Positions 33,431 to 43,527 of a stretch of DNA of 64,000 nucleotides are shown piece by piece (position 1 is the first letter of the stretch; every line of letters begins with the position of its first letter). The translations under genes were made by a program, and so were the position numbers. Source of the stretch: Aestuariimicrobium kwangyangense DSM 21549 (lineage in GTDB: Bacteria; Actinomycetota; Actinomycetes; Propionibacteriales; Propionibacteriaceae); NCBI RefSeq assembly GCF_000421525.1, contig NZ_ATXE01000004.1, positions 1-64,000 of the forward strand, written 5' to 3'. Under the pieces are notes generated by a model that worked only from the letters and a program-made list of their open reading frames with translations, searched no databases and was not told where the DNA came from.

Positions 33431-35392
33431 ATGACAGCCGCGCTGAACGTCGCCGAGTTCGATCCCACCATCCGCCCCCAGGACGACCTGTTCCGCCACG
33501 TGAACGGCAGTTGGCTGCGGCGGGCGACGATCGATGCCGACAAGCACTCGGCGGGCGCCTTCACCTCGCTGCGCGACGAGTCCGAGGAGGCCGTGCGCGA
33601 CATCGTCACCGGGCTGGACGACGGCAGCCTGGTCGAGGGCAGCGAGGCCTGGAAGATCGCCACCCTGCACTCCACCTTCATGGACGAGAACACCATCGAA
33701 GGGATCGGCGCGGCGCCACTCACCCCGATCCTGGCCCGGATCGACGCCATCTCGACCGCCGATGACCTGCTGCGTCACTGGGGATGGAGCCTGCGGACCG
33801 GCATGTCGGGTGCGGTCGGCTTCGGGGTCGAGTCAGATCCCGGCAACCCTGATCGTCCGGTCGTGTTCTGCTGGCAGGGCGGCCTCGGGCTCCCCGACGA
33901 GGAGTACTACCGCGCCGACGAGCACGCGGGGGTGCGCGAGCAGTACCGCGCCTACGTGCTGCGCTGCTTCGAGCTGGCCGGGGTCACCGACGCCGAGGCG
34001 CAGACCGACTTGGTGGTCGATCTCGAGACCCGGATCGCGAAGCTGCACTGGGACAAGGTGCGCACCCGAGACCTCAAGCAGGCCTACAACCTGCAGACCT
34101 GGGACGAGTTCACCGCCAGCTCTGCGCTGCCCTGGAACTCCTTCCTGGATGCTGCCGCCATCAGCGCCGAGCTGGTCGCGGAGATGGTCAACGAGCAGCC
34201 GAGCTTCTTCGCCGAGTTGCCCGCGCTCGTGACGGAGGGCGACCTGCCTGCCTGGCGCGCCTGGGCACGCCGCAAGGCCATCAGCTCGTTGTCTCCCTAC
34301 CTGTCCCGCGCCTTCGTCGACTCGCACTTCGACTTCTACTCCACGGCGCTGATGGGCATCCCCGAACAGCGTCCACGCTGGAAGCGCAGCGTCGGACTGA
34401 TCGAGGGTGTGCTCGGGGAGGCCATCGGTCGGATCTACGTCGAGCGGCACTTCCCGCCCGCCGCCAAGGAACGCATGGACGAACTGGTCGCCAACCTGCT
34501 GGAGGCCTACCGGCTCTCGATCGGCACGCTGGACTGGATGGGCGAGGACACCCGGGCCGAGGCACTGTCGAAGTTGTCGAAGTTCACCCCCAAGATCGGA
34601 TACCCCACCAAGTGGCGTGACTACTCGGCGTTGGAGGTCACCCCGGGCGACCTGGTGGCCAACGTGGCGGCGGCCTCGTCCTTCGAGCTCGACCACGAAC
34701 TCGCCAAGATCGGCAAGCCCGTCGATCGCGAGGAGTGGCTGATGACCCCCCAGACCGTGAACGCCTACTACCACCCGCTGCGCAACGAGATCGTCTTCCC
34801 CGCCGCCATCCTGCAGCCCCCGTTCTTCAACGTCGACGCCGACGACGCCGTGAACTACGGCGGCATCGGTGCGGTGATCGGCCACGAGATCGGGCACGGT
34901 TTCGACGACCAGGGATCGACCTGCGACGGCGATGGTCGGCTGCGTGACTGGTGGACCGATGACGACCGGACGGCCTTCGAGCAGCTGACGGGCTCACTGA
35001 AGGCCCAGTACGACGCGCTGGTGTGCGAGCAGCTGGCCGACGAGGAGAACCCCCCGCACGTCAACGGTTCCCTGACCATCGGCGAGAACATCGGCGACCT
35101 GGGCGGGGTCTCGATCGCGCTGAAGGCATGGAGGTTGGCCCACCCCGAGGGCGTGGACGACATCGACGGGCTCACCGGCGAACAGCGCTTCTTCCTCAGC
35201 TACGCCACCATCTGGCAGCAGAAGACCCGCGACGAGGCGCTGAAGCAGCGGCTGGCCACCGACCCCCACTCCCCCGCGGAGTTCAGGTGCAACCAGATCG
35301 TGCGCAACGTCGACGCGTTCTACGAGGCGTTCGGCACCTCCGAGGCGGACGCGCTGTGGCTGCCCGAGGACCAGCGGGTCTCGATCTGGTGA
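33431..35392 (+). CDS. M13-family (neprilysin/PepO-like) zinc metallopeptidase
   Basis: From MTAALNVAEFDPTIRPQDDLFRHVNGSWL at 33431 the protein has 653 residues, the normal length for soluble bacterial M13 enzymes. The zinc site is HEIGH starting at His485 (IGAVIGHEIGHGFDDQG), with the third ligand Glu552 in ENIGDLGG. NAYYHPLRNEIVFPAAILQPPFF precedes it as in the family. There is no signal peptide or membrane anchor, so it should be cytoplasmic and act on small peptides. An in-frame ATG at 33368 would add 21 unconserved residues. Confidence 0.95.
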   Translation: MTAALNVAEFDPTIRPQDDLFRHVNGSWLRRATIDADKHSAGAFTSLRDESEEAVRDIVTGLDDGSLVEGSEAWKIATLHSTFMDENTIEGIGAAPLTPILARIDAISTADDLLRHWGWSLRTGMSGAVGFGVESDPGNPDRPVVFCWQGGLGLPDEEYYRADEHAGVREQYRAYVLRCFELAGVTDAEAQTDLVVDLETRIAKLHWDKVRTRDLKQAYNLQTWDEFTASSALPWNSFLDAAAISAELVAEMVNEQPSFFAELPALVTEGDLPAWRAWARRKAISSLSPYLSRAFVDSHFDFYSTALMGIPEQRPRWKRSVGLIEGVLGEAIGRIYVERHFPPAAKERMDELVANLLEAYRLSIGTLDWMGEDTRAEALSKLSKFTPKIGYPTKWRDYSALEVTPGDLVANVAAASSFELDHELAKIGKPVDREEWLMTPQTVNAYYHPLRNEIVFPAAILQPPFFNVDADDAVNYGGIGAVIGHEIGHGFDDQGSTCDGDGRLRDWWTDDDRTAFEQLTGSLKAQYDALVCEQLADEENPPHVNGSLTIGENIGDLGGVSIALKAWRLAHPEGVDDIDGLTGEQRFFLSYATIWQQKTRDEALKQRLATDPHSPAEFRCNQIVRNVDAFYEAFGTSEADALWLPEDQRVSIW

Positions 35393-35410
35393 GCCGTGTC
35401 CGGCCCAGCC

Positions 35411-35450
35411 CCGTCCGGCTCGGCACCGTCCGGCTCGGCACCGTCCACGG
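35411..35450. repeat. Short tandem repeat before the polyprenyl synthase start
   Basis: The 15-bp unit CCGTCCGGCTCGGCA occurs at 35411-35425 and 35426-35440, followed by a partial third copy. It lies between the M13 stop and the chosen GTG start; if translation began at the GTG at 35396 it would encode PSGSA repeats. Confidence 0.8.
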
Positions 35451-35539
35451 CAGCACCCTCGGCGATTCGGGTGGGTGGCGGGCCAACCGATAGGCTGGGG
35501 CTGCCGCACGGTGCGGCCCCTGCAGACCTGGGAGAGCGT

Positions 35540-36526
35540 GTGAGCGAGCCGTCGCGTGAGGAGTCCGCCGAGGCGTTCCGCGGACAGATCAACGAGTGGC
35601 TCGAGGTTGTCGAGGAGCGACTGGCCGAGCTCGCGATCGCCGGCAATCCCTACGTCACCGAGGCCAGCCAGCACATCATCGCGGCGGGCGGCAAGCGATT
35701 CCGTCCCCAACTGGTGATCCTGGCCAGCCAGTTCGGCGGCCCGGTCGAGGACGAGGCGCTGGTGAAGGCCGCCTGCGTGGTCGAGTTGACCCATGTGGCC
35801 TCGCTCTACCACGACGACGTCATGGACGCCGCGGACAAGCGCCGGGGTGCGGCCAGCGCCAACGCCCTCTACGGCAACTCGATCGCCATCCTGGTCGGGG
35901 ACTACCTGTTCGCCCGGGCCTCGTCGACCGTCGCCACCCTCGGCACCGACTACGTGCTGCTGCAGGCAGCCACCTTCGCCCGACTGGTGCACGGACAGAT
36001 TGCGGAGACCCGCGGTCCGCAGCCCGGTGACGACCCCGTGCAGCACCACCTGCAGGTGGTGGCCGACAAGACCGGCTCGCTGATCGCCGCAGCCGCCCGG
36101 TTCGGCGGCATGGTCTCGGGCGCCGAACCCGCGACCCTCGACCTGCTGGAGCAGTTCGGCGAGGAGATCGGTGTGATCTTCCAGCTCTCGGACGACCTGA
36201 TCGACATCACCTCGGAGGTGACCGGGAAGACCCCCGGCACCGACCTGCGCGAAGGCGTCCCCACCCTCACCACACTCTTGCTGCGGCAACGCAACGACCC
36301 GGCCGATGCCGAGTTGCTGGCGCTGATCGATGGCGACCTCGACACCGACGAGGCCCTCACCGATGCCCTCGACCGGTTGCGGGCCCACCCGGTGCTGGAC
36401 GAGGCCAAGGCCGAGGTGAGGAGGCGCGCCGAGGTGGCACGTGCCCTCGTCCGGCAGTTGCCCGCCGGGATCGCCCGTGACGCCCTCGACCAGCTCTGCG
36501 ACAGCGTGGTCGAGCGGGTCAGCTGA
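35540..36526 (+). CDS. Polyprenyl (long-chain) diphosphate synthase, probably for menaquinone side chain
   Basis: The GTG at 35540 with GGGAGAG upstream gives 328 residues starting VSEPSREES. The two Asp-rich motifs of trans-prenyltransferases are DDVMD (92-96) and DDLID (218-222). GGKRFRPQL and LVHGQIAE are also present. Ala-Ser-Leu-Tyr before the first motif and overall similarity point to a heptaprenyl/nonaprenyl-type synthase. The enzyme condenses isopentenyl diphosphate to make the isoprenoid tail. The convergent nuo operon and the nearby men genes support a menaquinone role. An earlier GTG at 35396 would add a Pro/Ser/Ala-rich repeat leader. Confidence 0.9.
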   Translation: MSEPSREESAEAFRGQINEWLEVVEERLAELAIAGNPYVTEASQHIIAAGGKRFRPQLVILASQFGGPVEDEALVKAACVVELTHVASLYHDDVMDAADKRRGAASANALYGNSIAILVGDYLFARASSTVATLGTDYVLLQAATFARLVHGQIAETRGPQPGDDPVQHHLQVVADKTGSLIAAAARFGGMVSGAEPATLDLLEQFGEEIGVIFQLSDDLIDITSEVTGKTPGTDLREGVPTLTTLLLRQRNDPADAELLALIDGDLDTDEALTDALDRLRAHPVLDEAKAEVRRRAEVARALVRQLPAGIARDALDQLCDSVVERVS

Positions 36527-36530
36527 ACGA

Positions 36531-36604
36531 CGCAAACTCTCACCGTCTGGTCAAACACTGCCGCGTTGCAGCGCGTGAGTCTGTCCTGAAAGCGAGAATT
36601 TGCG
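36531..36604. repeat. Imperfect inverted repeat downstream of the polyprenyl synthase
   Basis: CGCAAACTCTC (36531-36541) is mirrored at 36594-36604 with one mismatch. The enclosed DNA contains CTGC-CGCGTT-GCAG and further CACTG/GCGTG pairing. It may be a small extragenic palindromic element; function unknown. Confidence 0.5.
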
Positions 36605-36642
36605 GTTGAGGGCTCGACGACCGGCCGCCACACCCGGACGCA

Positions 36643-36675
36643 ACAGCGCCCCCGCCACAGAGGCGGGGGCGCTGT
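36643..36675. terminator. Bidirectional terminator between the polyprenyl synthase gene and nuoN
   Basis: A perfect 14-bp GC-rich stem ACAGCGCCCCCGCC / GGCGGGGGCGCTGT has a 5-base loop at 36657-36661. It lies 39 bp downstream of the nuoN stop (36715) and 116 bp after the polyprenyl synthase stop, so it can serve the nuo operon and the convergent kor operon. Confidence 0.82.
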
Positions 36676-36714
36676 CACGATTCCGGGGACCTGTCAGGTC
36701 TCACCGACGCCGAG

Positions 36715-38334
36715 TCACCGCAGGAACACCGACATCCGGGCAGCCAGGTCGGCCAGCGGACCGCTCCAGAGCCCCAGCAGCAGGGTGCCGATCACCCCGA
36801 CGACCACGGCGACCCAGGTCAACCACGACGCCTTCTCGACGGTGACGCCCTCGGCGGCCTCACCGGGCTCGCGGAAGAACATCACCACGACGACCTTGAG
36901 GTAGAAGAAGGCCGCGACGAGGCTCATCAGCACCGCCACCAGCACCAGCCAGGCGTAGCCGCCCGACCAACCGGCGAGGAAGATCATCAGCTTGCCCATG
37001 AAGCCACCGGTCAACGGGATGCCTGCGAACGACAACAGGAACAGCACCATGCAGGCACCGAAGACGGGGTGGCGTCGTCCGACACCGGCCCACGAGGCCA
37101 GCGAGGTCGACTCGCCGCCGGCCTTGCGCACCATCGTGATCAGCGCGAACGCGCCGAGCGTGGCGAAGCCGTAGGCCGACAGGTAGAACAGGATCGACCC
37201 CACCGAGCTGGTCAGCGCGCCACTGGTGGCGGTCTGCACCGTCACCGCTGCGGCCATCGGCACCAACAGGAAGCCGGCGTGGGCGATCGAGGAGTACGCA
37301 AGCAGTCGCTTCATGTCGGACTGGGTCAGCGCGATCACCGAGCCGACCAGCATGGTGAGCACCGAGAGGGCGGCGAGCAGCGGGGCCCACTCCCACCTCA
37401 TGGCACCCAGACCGACGTAGAGGATGCGCAGCAGCGCCACCACAGCGGCCGCCTTGGTGGCGATCGCCATGAACCCCGTGATCGGGGTCGGGGCGCCGGT
37501 GTAGACATCGGGCGTCCAGGAGTGGAACGGGACGACACCGACCTTGAACAACAGCCCGACGGCCACCAGCCCGAGCCCCGCCAGCAACAGCAGCGAGCTG
37601 GGCCCCTTGGCGCCGACAGCGGCGTCGATGGTGCGCAGTTCGAAGCCCCCGGCGAAGCCGTAGAGCAGAGCCGTGCCGTAGAGGAAGAAGGCGGACGACA
37701 GCGACCCGAGCAGGAAGTACTTCAGTGCCGCTTCCTGGCTCAGCAGGCGGCGGCGACGCGCCAGCCCACTCAGCAGGTAGAGGGGCAGCGAGAAGACCTC
37801 GAGCGCCACGAACATCGTGATCAGGTCGTTCGACGAGGCGAACAGCATCATGCCGAAGATGGCAAACATCGTCAGCGGGTAGATCTCGGTGTGCTCGACC
37901 TTCAGTTCGATGGCGCGCCTCTCGATCGGCGACCCGGGAACAGCGGCGGCCATCGGGGCGAAGCCCATCGCACCACCGTTGAGGGTGCGCTCGCTCATCA
38001 TCAGCACCACCAGCAGTCCGACCACCAGCAGCAGGCCCCACACGAAGTAGGAGGGCCCGTCGATGGCGACCGACCCCATGGCGTGGATGCCCTGCTTGCC
38101 GGTCGTCCAGCCCTGCACCGTGAAGACCAGCGCACCGATCAGTCCCAGCCCGGCCACGATCAGCTGGGCCTCGTCGCGGATGCGGCGACGCAGCACGCCC
38201 TCGACCACGACCCCGAGACATGCCGCCACGAAGACGACGATCAGCGGGGCCAGAGCCGTGTAGTCCAGCTTCGGGGGCGTGATGGCGCCCTCGAAGGGGA
38301 GCAGTCCCTGAAGGGGAGCCAGAGTCTGCAACAT
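36715..38334 (-). CDS. nuoN: NADH-quinone oxidoreductase subunit N
   Basis: The 539-residue antiporter-like membrane subunit has about fourteen segments. It includes EHTEIYPLTMFAIFGMMLFASSNDLITMFVALEVFSLPLYLLSG and the proton-channel Lys/Glu region KVGVVPFHSWTPDVYTGAPTPITGFMAI. I place the start at the ATG at 38334, 6 bases after GGAGG; a GTG one codon earlier overlaps the nuoM stop. NuoN is the proximal proton-pumping module of complex I and the last gene of the operon. A bidirectional terminator follows. Confidence 0.96.
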   Translation of the reverse strand: MLQTLAPLQGLLPFEGAITPPKLDYTALAPLIVVFVAACLGVVVEGVLRRRIRDEAQLIVAGLGLIGALVFTVQGWTTGKQGIHAMGSVAIDGPSYFVWGLLLVVGLLVVLMMSERTLNGGAMGFAPMAAAVPGSPIERRAIELKVEHTEIYPLTMFAIFGMMLFASSNDLITMFVALEVFSLPLYLLSGLARRRRLLSQEAALKYFLLGSLSSAFFLYGTALLYGFAGGFELRTIDAAVGAKGPSSLLLLAGLGLVAVGLLFKVGVVPFHSWTPDVYTGAPTPITGFMAIATKAAAVVALLRILYVGLGAMRWEWAPLLAALSVLTMLVGSVIALTQSDMKRLLAYSSIAHAGFLLVPMAAAVTVQTATSGALTSSVGSILFYLSAYGFATLGAFALITMVRKAGGESTSLASWAGVGRRHPVFGACMVLFLLSFAGIPLTGGFMGKLMIFLAGWSGGYAWLVLVAVLMSLVAAFFYLKVVVVMFFREPGEAAEGVTVEKASWLTWVAVVVGVIGTLLLGLWSGPLADLAARMSVFLR

Positions 38335-39848
38335 CACTTGCCTCCCTCGACGGCCGGGGCCGGGTCAGTCATCTTGACGGCAGACATGGTGTCCTTCACA
38401 GCTTGGTCAAGGCCGGAGATGATCGGCTTCGGGAAGAATCCGAACACCAACAGCAGTGCGATCAGAGGGGCCATCACGGCCTTCTCGCGCAGGTTGAGGT
38501 CAGTGGTGACATGGGTGGCCACCTGGTCGGTGACGGGGCCGGTCATCGTCCGCTGGTAGGCGAGCAGCACGTACAGCGCCGACAGCACCATGCCGATGCA
38601 GGCGATGGCGGCGTACACGGGGTGCCGCGACCACGAGCCGGCCAGCACCATGAACTCGCCCAGGAAGCTCGACGTTCCGGGCAGCGACAGGGCCGACAGG
38701 CCAGCCACCAGGAAGGTACCGGCCAACACCGGTGCCACCTTCTGCACGCCCCCGAAGTCGGCGACCAGCGCCGACCCACGACGCTTCACCAGGAAGCCGA
38801 TCACCAGGAACATCGCGGCGGTCGAGAATCCGTGGTTGAGCATGTAGAAGATCGATCCCTGGATCGAGGTCGAGGTGAAGGCGAAGATGCCGAGCACCAT
38901 GAACCCGAAGTGGCTGATCGAGGTGTAGCTGATCAACCGCAGCAGGTCGCGGGCGGTGATCGCCATCAGCGCGCCGTAGATGATCGAGACCAGGGCCAGC
39001 ACCAGCACGACGGGAGTGGCCCACTTCGACGAGTCGGGGAAGATCTCGAGGCAGAGGCGGATCATCCCGAAGGTGCCGATCTTGTCGAGGATGCCGACCA
39101 GCAGGGTGGACGATCCGGCGGTCGCCTGTTCGGCGGTGTCCGGCAGCCACGTGTGCACCGGCACCATGGGGGCCTTGATCGCGAACGCGATGAAGAAGGC
39201 GAGGAACATCAGCCGTCCCATCGTGCCCGTGTCGATCCCGGCAGCAGCCAGGTCGCTGATCAGGAAGCTGGCCTTGCCGGCCGAGGCGCCCTGGGCTCCG
39301 GCACCGATGACGCCGAAGAGCATCACCAGACCGCCGGCCAGCGAGTACAGCAGGAACTTCATCGCGGCAGGCCCGCGACGGGGTCCGCCCCAGCCGCCGA
39401 TCAGGAAGTACATCGGGATCAGGGTGGCCTCGAAGAAGATGTAGAACAGCAGCACGTCGCTGGCCATGAAGCACAGCAGCGCGAAGCTCTCGAGCATCAA
39501 CGCCAGCGCGAAGAACAGTCCGGTCGAGGATCGTCCGCTGTCGGTGGAGTCACCCACCTTCCACTCGGCGAGCAGCACGATCGGCACCACGATCACGGTG
39601 AGCAGCACCATCACCATGGCCAGACCACCGGAACTGAGCGCCCAGTGGGCACCGATCGTCCTCATCCAGACGACGTCCTCGGACAGGTCGGTGCCACGCG
39701 AGACGATGTAGACCACCACGCCGAGCACCAGGGTCGCCAGCGAGAAGGCGAAACCGACCAGCTTGGCGAGGTGTCCCCTCAGCACGAAGGTGACGAGCGC
39801 ACCGACCAGCGGCAGCAGGCCCAGCAGGCTGAGCACGGGGAGATTCAT
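38334..39848 (-). CDS. nuoM: NADH-quinone oxidoreductase subunit M
   Basis: The 504-residue antiporter-like subunit contains IFFEATLIPMYFLIGGWGG, the channel segment IKAPMVPVHTWLPDTAEQATAGSS and SYTSISHFGFMVLGIFAF with the conserved Glu/Lys/His residues. CAGGAGTT precedes the ATG. It is the middle of the three proton-pumping subunits in the membrane arm, follows nuoL after 14 bp, and shares the overlap with nuoN. Confidence 0.97.
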   Translation of the reverse strand: MNLPVLSLLGLLPLVGALVTFVLRGHLAKLVGFAFSLATLVLGVVVYIVSRGTDLSEDVVWMRTIGAHWALSSGGLAMVMVLLTVIVVPIVLLAEWKVGDSTDSGRSSTGLFFALALMLESFALLCFMASDVLLFYIFFEATLIPMYFLIGGWGGPRRGPAAMKFLLYSLAGGLVMLFGVIGAGAQGASAGKASFLISDLAAAGIDTGTMGRLMFLAFFIAFAIKAPMVPVHTWLPDTAEQATAGSSTLLVGILDKIGTFGMIRLCLEIFPDSSKWATPVVLVLALVSIIYGALMAITARDLLRLISYTSISHFGFMVLGIFAFTSTSIQGSIFYMLNHGFSTAAMFLVIGFLVKRRGSALVADFGGVQKVAPVLAGTFLVAGLSALSLPGTSSFLGEFMVLAGSWSRHPVYAAIACIGMVLSALYVLLAYQRTMTGPVTDQVATHVTTDLNLREKAVMAPLIALLLVFGFFPKPIISGLDQAVKDTMSAVKMTDPAPAVEGGK

Positions 39849-39862
39849 TCCAACTCCTGTCT

Positions 39863-41773
39863 TCAGGCCAGCTGGCCGAGGATCAAGACGACACCGACCA
39901 GCACCACGCCGACGACCATGGTCAGCCCGTAGGAGCGGACGAAACCGTTCTGCAGGCGACGCACGGCGCTCGACAGGCCGCCGAACACCCCGGCGGAGCC
40001 CATCACGGCGCCGTCGACGACACCGCGGTCGAAGCTGTCGAGCCCGGCGACCAGGTGCTGGCCGGGGCGCATCAGCAGTGCTTCGTTGAGGGCGTCGCCA
40101 TAGAGGTCACGACGACCGGCGATGACGAGCGGGTTGCGGGTGGCGGGTGCCGTGTCGGGAACGTCGCGGCGGTGCAGCCACCAGCCGATCACGACCCCGA
40201 CGGCCACGACGGCCATGGTCAGCAGTCCGATGCCGGAGAAGTGGACGAGGCTGAGGTGCTCCTCCTCGCCGCCCGTGGCGGGAGCCAACCAGCCCGTGAT
40301 CCAACCCAGCATCAAGGCGCCACCGATCACGCTGAACACAGCCAGCACCATCAGCGGGATGGTCATCACCAGCGGGGACTCGTGCGGGTGCACGCCCTGG
40401 CGCCAGCGCTTCTGCGAGAAGTAGGTCATCATCATCAGTCGCGTCATGTAGTACGCGGTCACACCGGCGCCCAGCAGGGCCAGTACTCCGAGCACCGTGT
40501 TCTTCTCGAACGCAGCCTCGATGATGTGGTCCTTGGAGTAGAAGCCCGAGGTGAACGGGAACCCGATGATGGCCAGGTAGCCCATCGCGAAGGTGATGAA
40601 GGTGATCGGCATGGCCTTGGCGAGGGCGCCGTAGTGGCGCATGTCGACGTCGTCGTCCATGCCGTGCATCACCGAGCCGGCCCCGAGGAACATGTTGGCC
40701 TTGAAGAAGCCGTGGGTGATCAGGTGGAAGATCGCGAAGGCTGCACCGATCGGTCCCAGCCCGGCGGCCAGCATCATGTAGCCGATCTGGCTCATGGTGG
40801 AGCCGGCCAGCACCTTCTTGATGTCGTCCTTGCTGGTACCGATCCAGGCACCGACCAGCAGGGTCACGGTGCCGACGATGGCGACGGCGAGCGAGGCTGC
40901 CTCGGTCTGGGCGTAGAGCGCGTGGGAGCGGACGACCAGGTAGACACCCGCGGTGACCATGGTGGCGGCGTGGATGAGGGCCGACACGGGGGTCGGGCCC
41001 TCCATGGCGTCGAGCAGCCAGGACTGCAGCGGCACCTGCGCCGACTTGCCGCAGGCCCCGAGCAGGAACAGGAAGCCGATCAGGGTCGCCCAGAAGGGGC
41101 TGAGCCCGGCGGCCCGCTCGTTGACCTGGGTGAAGTTGACGGTGCCGAGCTGGGCCAGCAGGGCGAAGATGCCCATCGTCATGCCCAGGTCACCGACACG
41201 GTTCACCACGAAGGCCTTCTTGGCTGCGACGGCGGCCGAGTTGCGGTGCTGCCAGAAGCCGATCAGCAGGTACGAGGCCAGACCCACGCCCTCCCAGCCG
41301 AAGAACAGCAGCAGGTAGTTGTCGGCCAGCACCAGCGTCAGCATGGCGGCGATGAACAGGTTGAGGTAGGCGAAGAAGCGGCGGCGGCGCTCGTCGTGGG
41401 CCATGTAGCCGATCGAGTAGACGTGGATCAGCGACCCGACACCGGTGATCAGCAGCACGAACAGGATCGACAACTGGTCGATCTGCAGGGCGACGTCGAA
41501 CTTCCATCGCCCCACCGAGAACAGCTCGTAGAGCGAGTTCGAGACCGAGCGCTGCGAGGCGTCCCGTCCGAGCAGGTCGATGAACAGCACGAGGCCGATC
41601 AGGAACGATGCGATCACCGCCAGCGTGGCCAGCAGGTGGCCCCACGCGTCGGTGAGTCTGCCGGCCACCAGCAGGAACCCGGCGACGACCAGCGGAATCG
41701 CGATCATCAGCCAGGCGAGGCTGAACAGCCCGCTTGCCGCCACGGGAGCGGCTCCCGTTTCGAGAAGAGTCAC
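39863..41773 (-). CDS. nuoL: NADH-quinone oxidoreductase subunit L
   Basis: The 636-residue protein starts at GTG 41773. It holds the antiporter signature [32 protein letters not shown] and [35 protein letters not shown] long C-terminal part corresponds to the lateral helix that braces the membrane arm. It is the distal proton-pumping subunit and lies 10 bp after nuoK. Confidence 0.97.
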   Translation of the reverse strand: MTLLETGAAPVAASGLFSLAWLMIAIPLVVAGFLLVAGRLTDAWGHLLATLAVIASFLIGLVLFIDLLGRDASQRSVSNSLYELFSVGRWKFDVALQIDQLSILFVLLITGVGSLIHVYSIGYMAHDERRRRFFAYLNLFIAAMLTLVLADNYLLLFFGWEGVGLASYLLIGFWQHRNSAAVAAKKAFVVNRVGDLGMTMGIFALLAQLGTVNFTQVNERAAGLSPFWATLIGFLFLLGACGKSAQVPLQSWLLDAMEGPTPVSALIHAATMVTAGVYLVVRSHALYAQTEAASLAVAIVGTVTLLVGAWIGTSKDDIKKVLAGSTMSQIGYMMLAAGLGPIGAAFAIFHLITHGFFKANMFLGAGSVMHGMDDDVDMRHYGALAKAMPITFITFAMGYLAIIGFPFTSGFYSKDHIIEAAFEKNTVLGVLALLGAGVTAYYMTRLMMMTYFSQKRWRQGVHPHESPLVMTIPLMVLAVFSVIGGALMLGWITGWLAPATGGEEEHLSLVHFSGIGLLTMAVVAVGVVIGWWLHRRDVPDTAPATRNPLVIAGRRDLYGDALNEALLMRPGQHLVAGLDSFDRGVVDGAVMGSAGVFGGLSSAVRRLQNGFVRSYGLTMVVGVVLVGVVLILGQLA

Positions 41774-41783
41774 GTCCTACCCC

Positions 41784-42083
41784 TCAGAACTTCAGCAGGT
41801 TCGCGTCGTCGACCGAGGCCGACCGGCGCGTCTTGTAGATGGTCACGATGATGGCCAGACCGACCACGACTTCTGCCGCGGCGACGATCATCACGAAGAA
41901 GGCCGCGATCTGTCCGTCGAGTCCGCCGTGCACGTGGGCGAAGTTGACCATGGCCAGGTTCGAGGCGTTGAGCATCATCTCGATGCTCATGAAGGCCACG
42001 ATCGCGTTGCGGCGCAGCAGGAAGCCGAGCACGCCGATGCAGAACAGGATGGCCGACAGCACCAGGTAGTAGTTGGGGTTCAT
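41784..42083 (-). CDS. nuoK: NADH-quinone oxidoreductase subunit K
   Basis: The 99-residue, three-helix subunit begins [43 protein letters not shown], containing the conserved membrane Glu residues needed for proton transfer. Its ATG overlaps the nuoJ stop (ATGA). Confidence 0.97.
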   Translation of the reverse strand: MNPNYYLVLSAILFCIGVLGFLLRRNAIVAFMSIEMMLNASNLAMVNFAHVHGGLDGQIAAFFVMIVAAAEVVVGLAIIVTIYKTRRSASVDDANLLKF

Positions 42084-42886
42084 TCCAGTTCTCCAGCGTT
42101 GTCGGTGACCTTGCTGATCTCGGCGAAGGCGGCGTCGGTGGGCGCACGCAGCTCACCGGCATCGATGTAGGCGCCGCGGCTCGACAGGGTCTGCGAGAGC
42201 GAACTCTCGGCGACCGAGCCGTCGGGGAGCAGCGCCGGCACATGGATGGCGTTGTGGCGGGCGAATACACCCGAGTTCGGACGAGGACCGATGTGCTGCC
42301 CGGTCTCGGCGTAGGCACGCATCTTGCGAGCCGCTGTCAGCTTCTGGCCGATCTTGGGGAACACCTGCTCGCCGTGGGCCAACACCATGGCGCCGACGGC
42401 GGCGGTGATCAGCAGGGCCGAGGTGGCCTCGAACACGAACACGTAGCGGACGAAGATCAACTCCGCGACGCTGGGCACGTTGCCACCGCCCGCGGCGTTC
42501 GCCTGCTCGAGCCCGGCGGCCGGACCCTTGATGGCGTTGCCGATGCCGAACAGCAGCAGCCCGGCGAAGCCGAGCACGGCCAGCACCGAGGCGAGCCGGT
42601 GGCCCTTGATGGTCTCGACCACCGAGTCGGACGAGTCCACGCCCACCAGCATCATCACGAACAGGAACAGCATCATGATGGCGCCGGTGTAGACGATGAT
42701 CTGCACCACGAACAGGAAGGGTGCGTCGAGCGCGGCGTACTGCACGGCCAGCATCACCATCATCCCGGCGAGGAAGACCGCCGAGTGCACGGGCTTGCGG
42801 CTCACCACCATGCCGATGGCGCACAGCACCATCAGCGGGGCCAGTGCCCAGAAGGCCACCTGGGCGGCCGTCACGAGGGCGATCAT
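42080..42886 (-). CDS. nuoJ: NADH-quinone oxidoreductase subunit J
   Basis: From the ATG at 42886 (GAGGGGAC upstream, overlapping the nuoI stop) the protein has 268 residues. Five membrane segments include [57 protein letters not shown], the typical NuoJ core. A polar C-terminal tail of about 90 residues extends beyond the E. coli length, as is frequent in actinobacteria. The longer frame up to 43609 is only the open shadow of nuoI. Confidence 0.96.
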   Translation of the reverse strand: MIALVTAAQVAFWALAPLMVLCAIGMVVSRKPVHSAVFLAGMMVMLAVQYAALDAPFLFVVQIIVYTGAIMMLFLFVMMLVGVDSSDSVVETIKGHRLASVLAVLGFAGLLLFGIGNAIKGPAAGLEQANAAGGGNVPSVAELIFVRYVFVFEATSALLITAAVGAMVLAHGEQVFPKIGQKLTAARKMRAYAETGQHIGPRPNSGVFARHNAIHVPALLPDGSVAESSLSQTLSSRGAYIDAGELRAPTDAAFAEISKVTDNAGELE

Positions 42887-43527
42887 CGCTTCGTCCCCTC
42901 TGTCGTCGTCGTCCGGACCGCAGTCCGGGAGCTCGGGGTGTTCATGGCTGGTGCCGCCGTGGCCTGTCCGGGACGGCTGGCTTCCTGGGAGTAGGAGGCG
43001 GTACGGGTGTCGGGCTGACCAGTGGCGGGAAGCCCGAGGAAGTAGGCCTCCTCGTCGTCGCCGAGGCGGCGGGCGTGGGGGGGTTCCTCCATGCCCGACA
43101 GCAGCGGCGCCAGCAGTTCCTGCTTCTCGTAGATGAGGTCGGCGCGGGTGAAGTCTGCCAGCTTGAACTCGTTGGTCATCGTCAGGGCCCGGGTGGGGCA
43201 CGCCTCGATGCACAGCCCGCACAGGATGCAGCGCAGGTAGTTGATCTGGTAGACGCGGCCGTAGCGCTCGCCGGGCGAGAAGCGTTCCTCGTCGGTGTTG
43301 TCGGCGCCCTCGACGTAGATGGCGTCGGCGGGGCAGGCCCAGGCGCACAACTCGCACCCGACGCACTTCTCGAGGCCATCTGGCCAGCGGTTCAGCTGGT
43401 GACGCCCGTGGAAGCGGGGCATCGTGACCTTCTCGGAATCCTTGTGCGGGTAGTCCTGGGTGAAGGTCTTGCGGAACATCGTCTTGAACGTGATGCCGAA
43501 GCCCGCCCATGCATCGAGCACACCCAT
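42883..43527 (-). CDS. nuoI: NADH-quinone oxidoreductase subunit I (8Fe ferredoxin-like)
   Basis: The 214-residue peripheral subunit has two [4Fe-4S] motifs, [16 protein letters not shown] and [16 protein letters not shown], which carry clusters N6a and N6b between NuoG and NuoB. The segment before them ([23 protein letters not shown]) is typical of the family. The C-terminal ~50 residues are an extra Ala/Thr/Arg-rich tail. It overlaps nuoH by one base (TGATG) and nuoJ by ATGA. Confidence 0.97.
   Translation of the reverse strand: MGVLDAWAGFGITFKTMFRKTFTQDYPHKDSEKVTMPRFHGRHQLNRWPDGLEKCVGCELCAWACPADAIYVEGADNTDEERFSPGERYGRVYQINYLRCILCGLCIEACPTRALTMTNEFKLADFTRADLIYEKQELLAPLLSGMEEPPHARRLGDDEEAYFLGLPATGQPDTRTASYSQEASRPGQATAAPAMNTPSSRTAVRTTTTEGTKR

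Noticed and set aside
37069-39932. Long plus-strand frames opposite nuoN and nuoM
   Set aside because: Both are mirror-frame artefacts of high-GC membrane-protein genes.
40055-41851. A 598-codon plus-strand frame opposite nuoL
   Set aside because: Same reason: composition is His/Gln/Asp/Arg-rich and low in hydrophobic order; nuoL on the other strand is certain.
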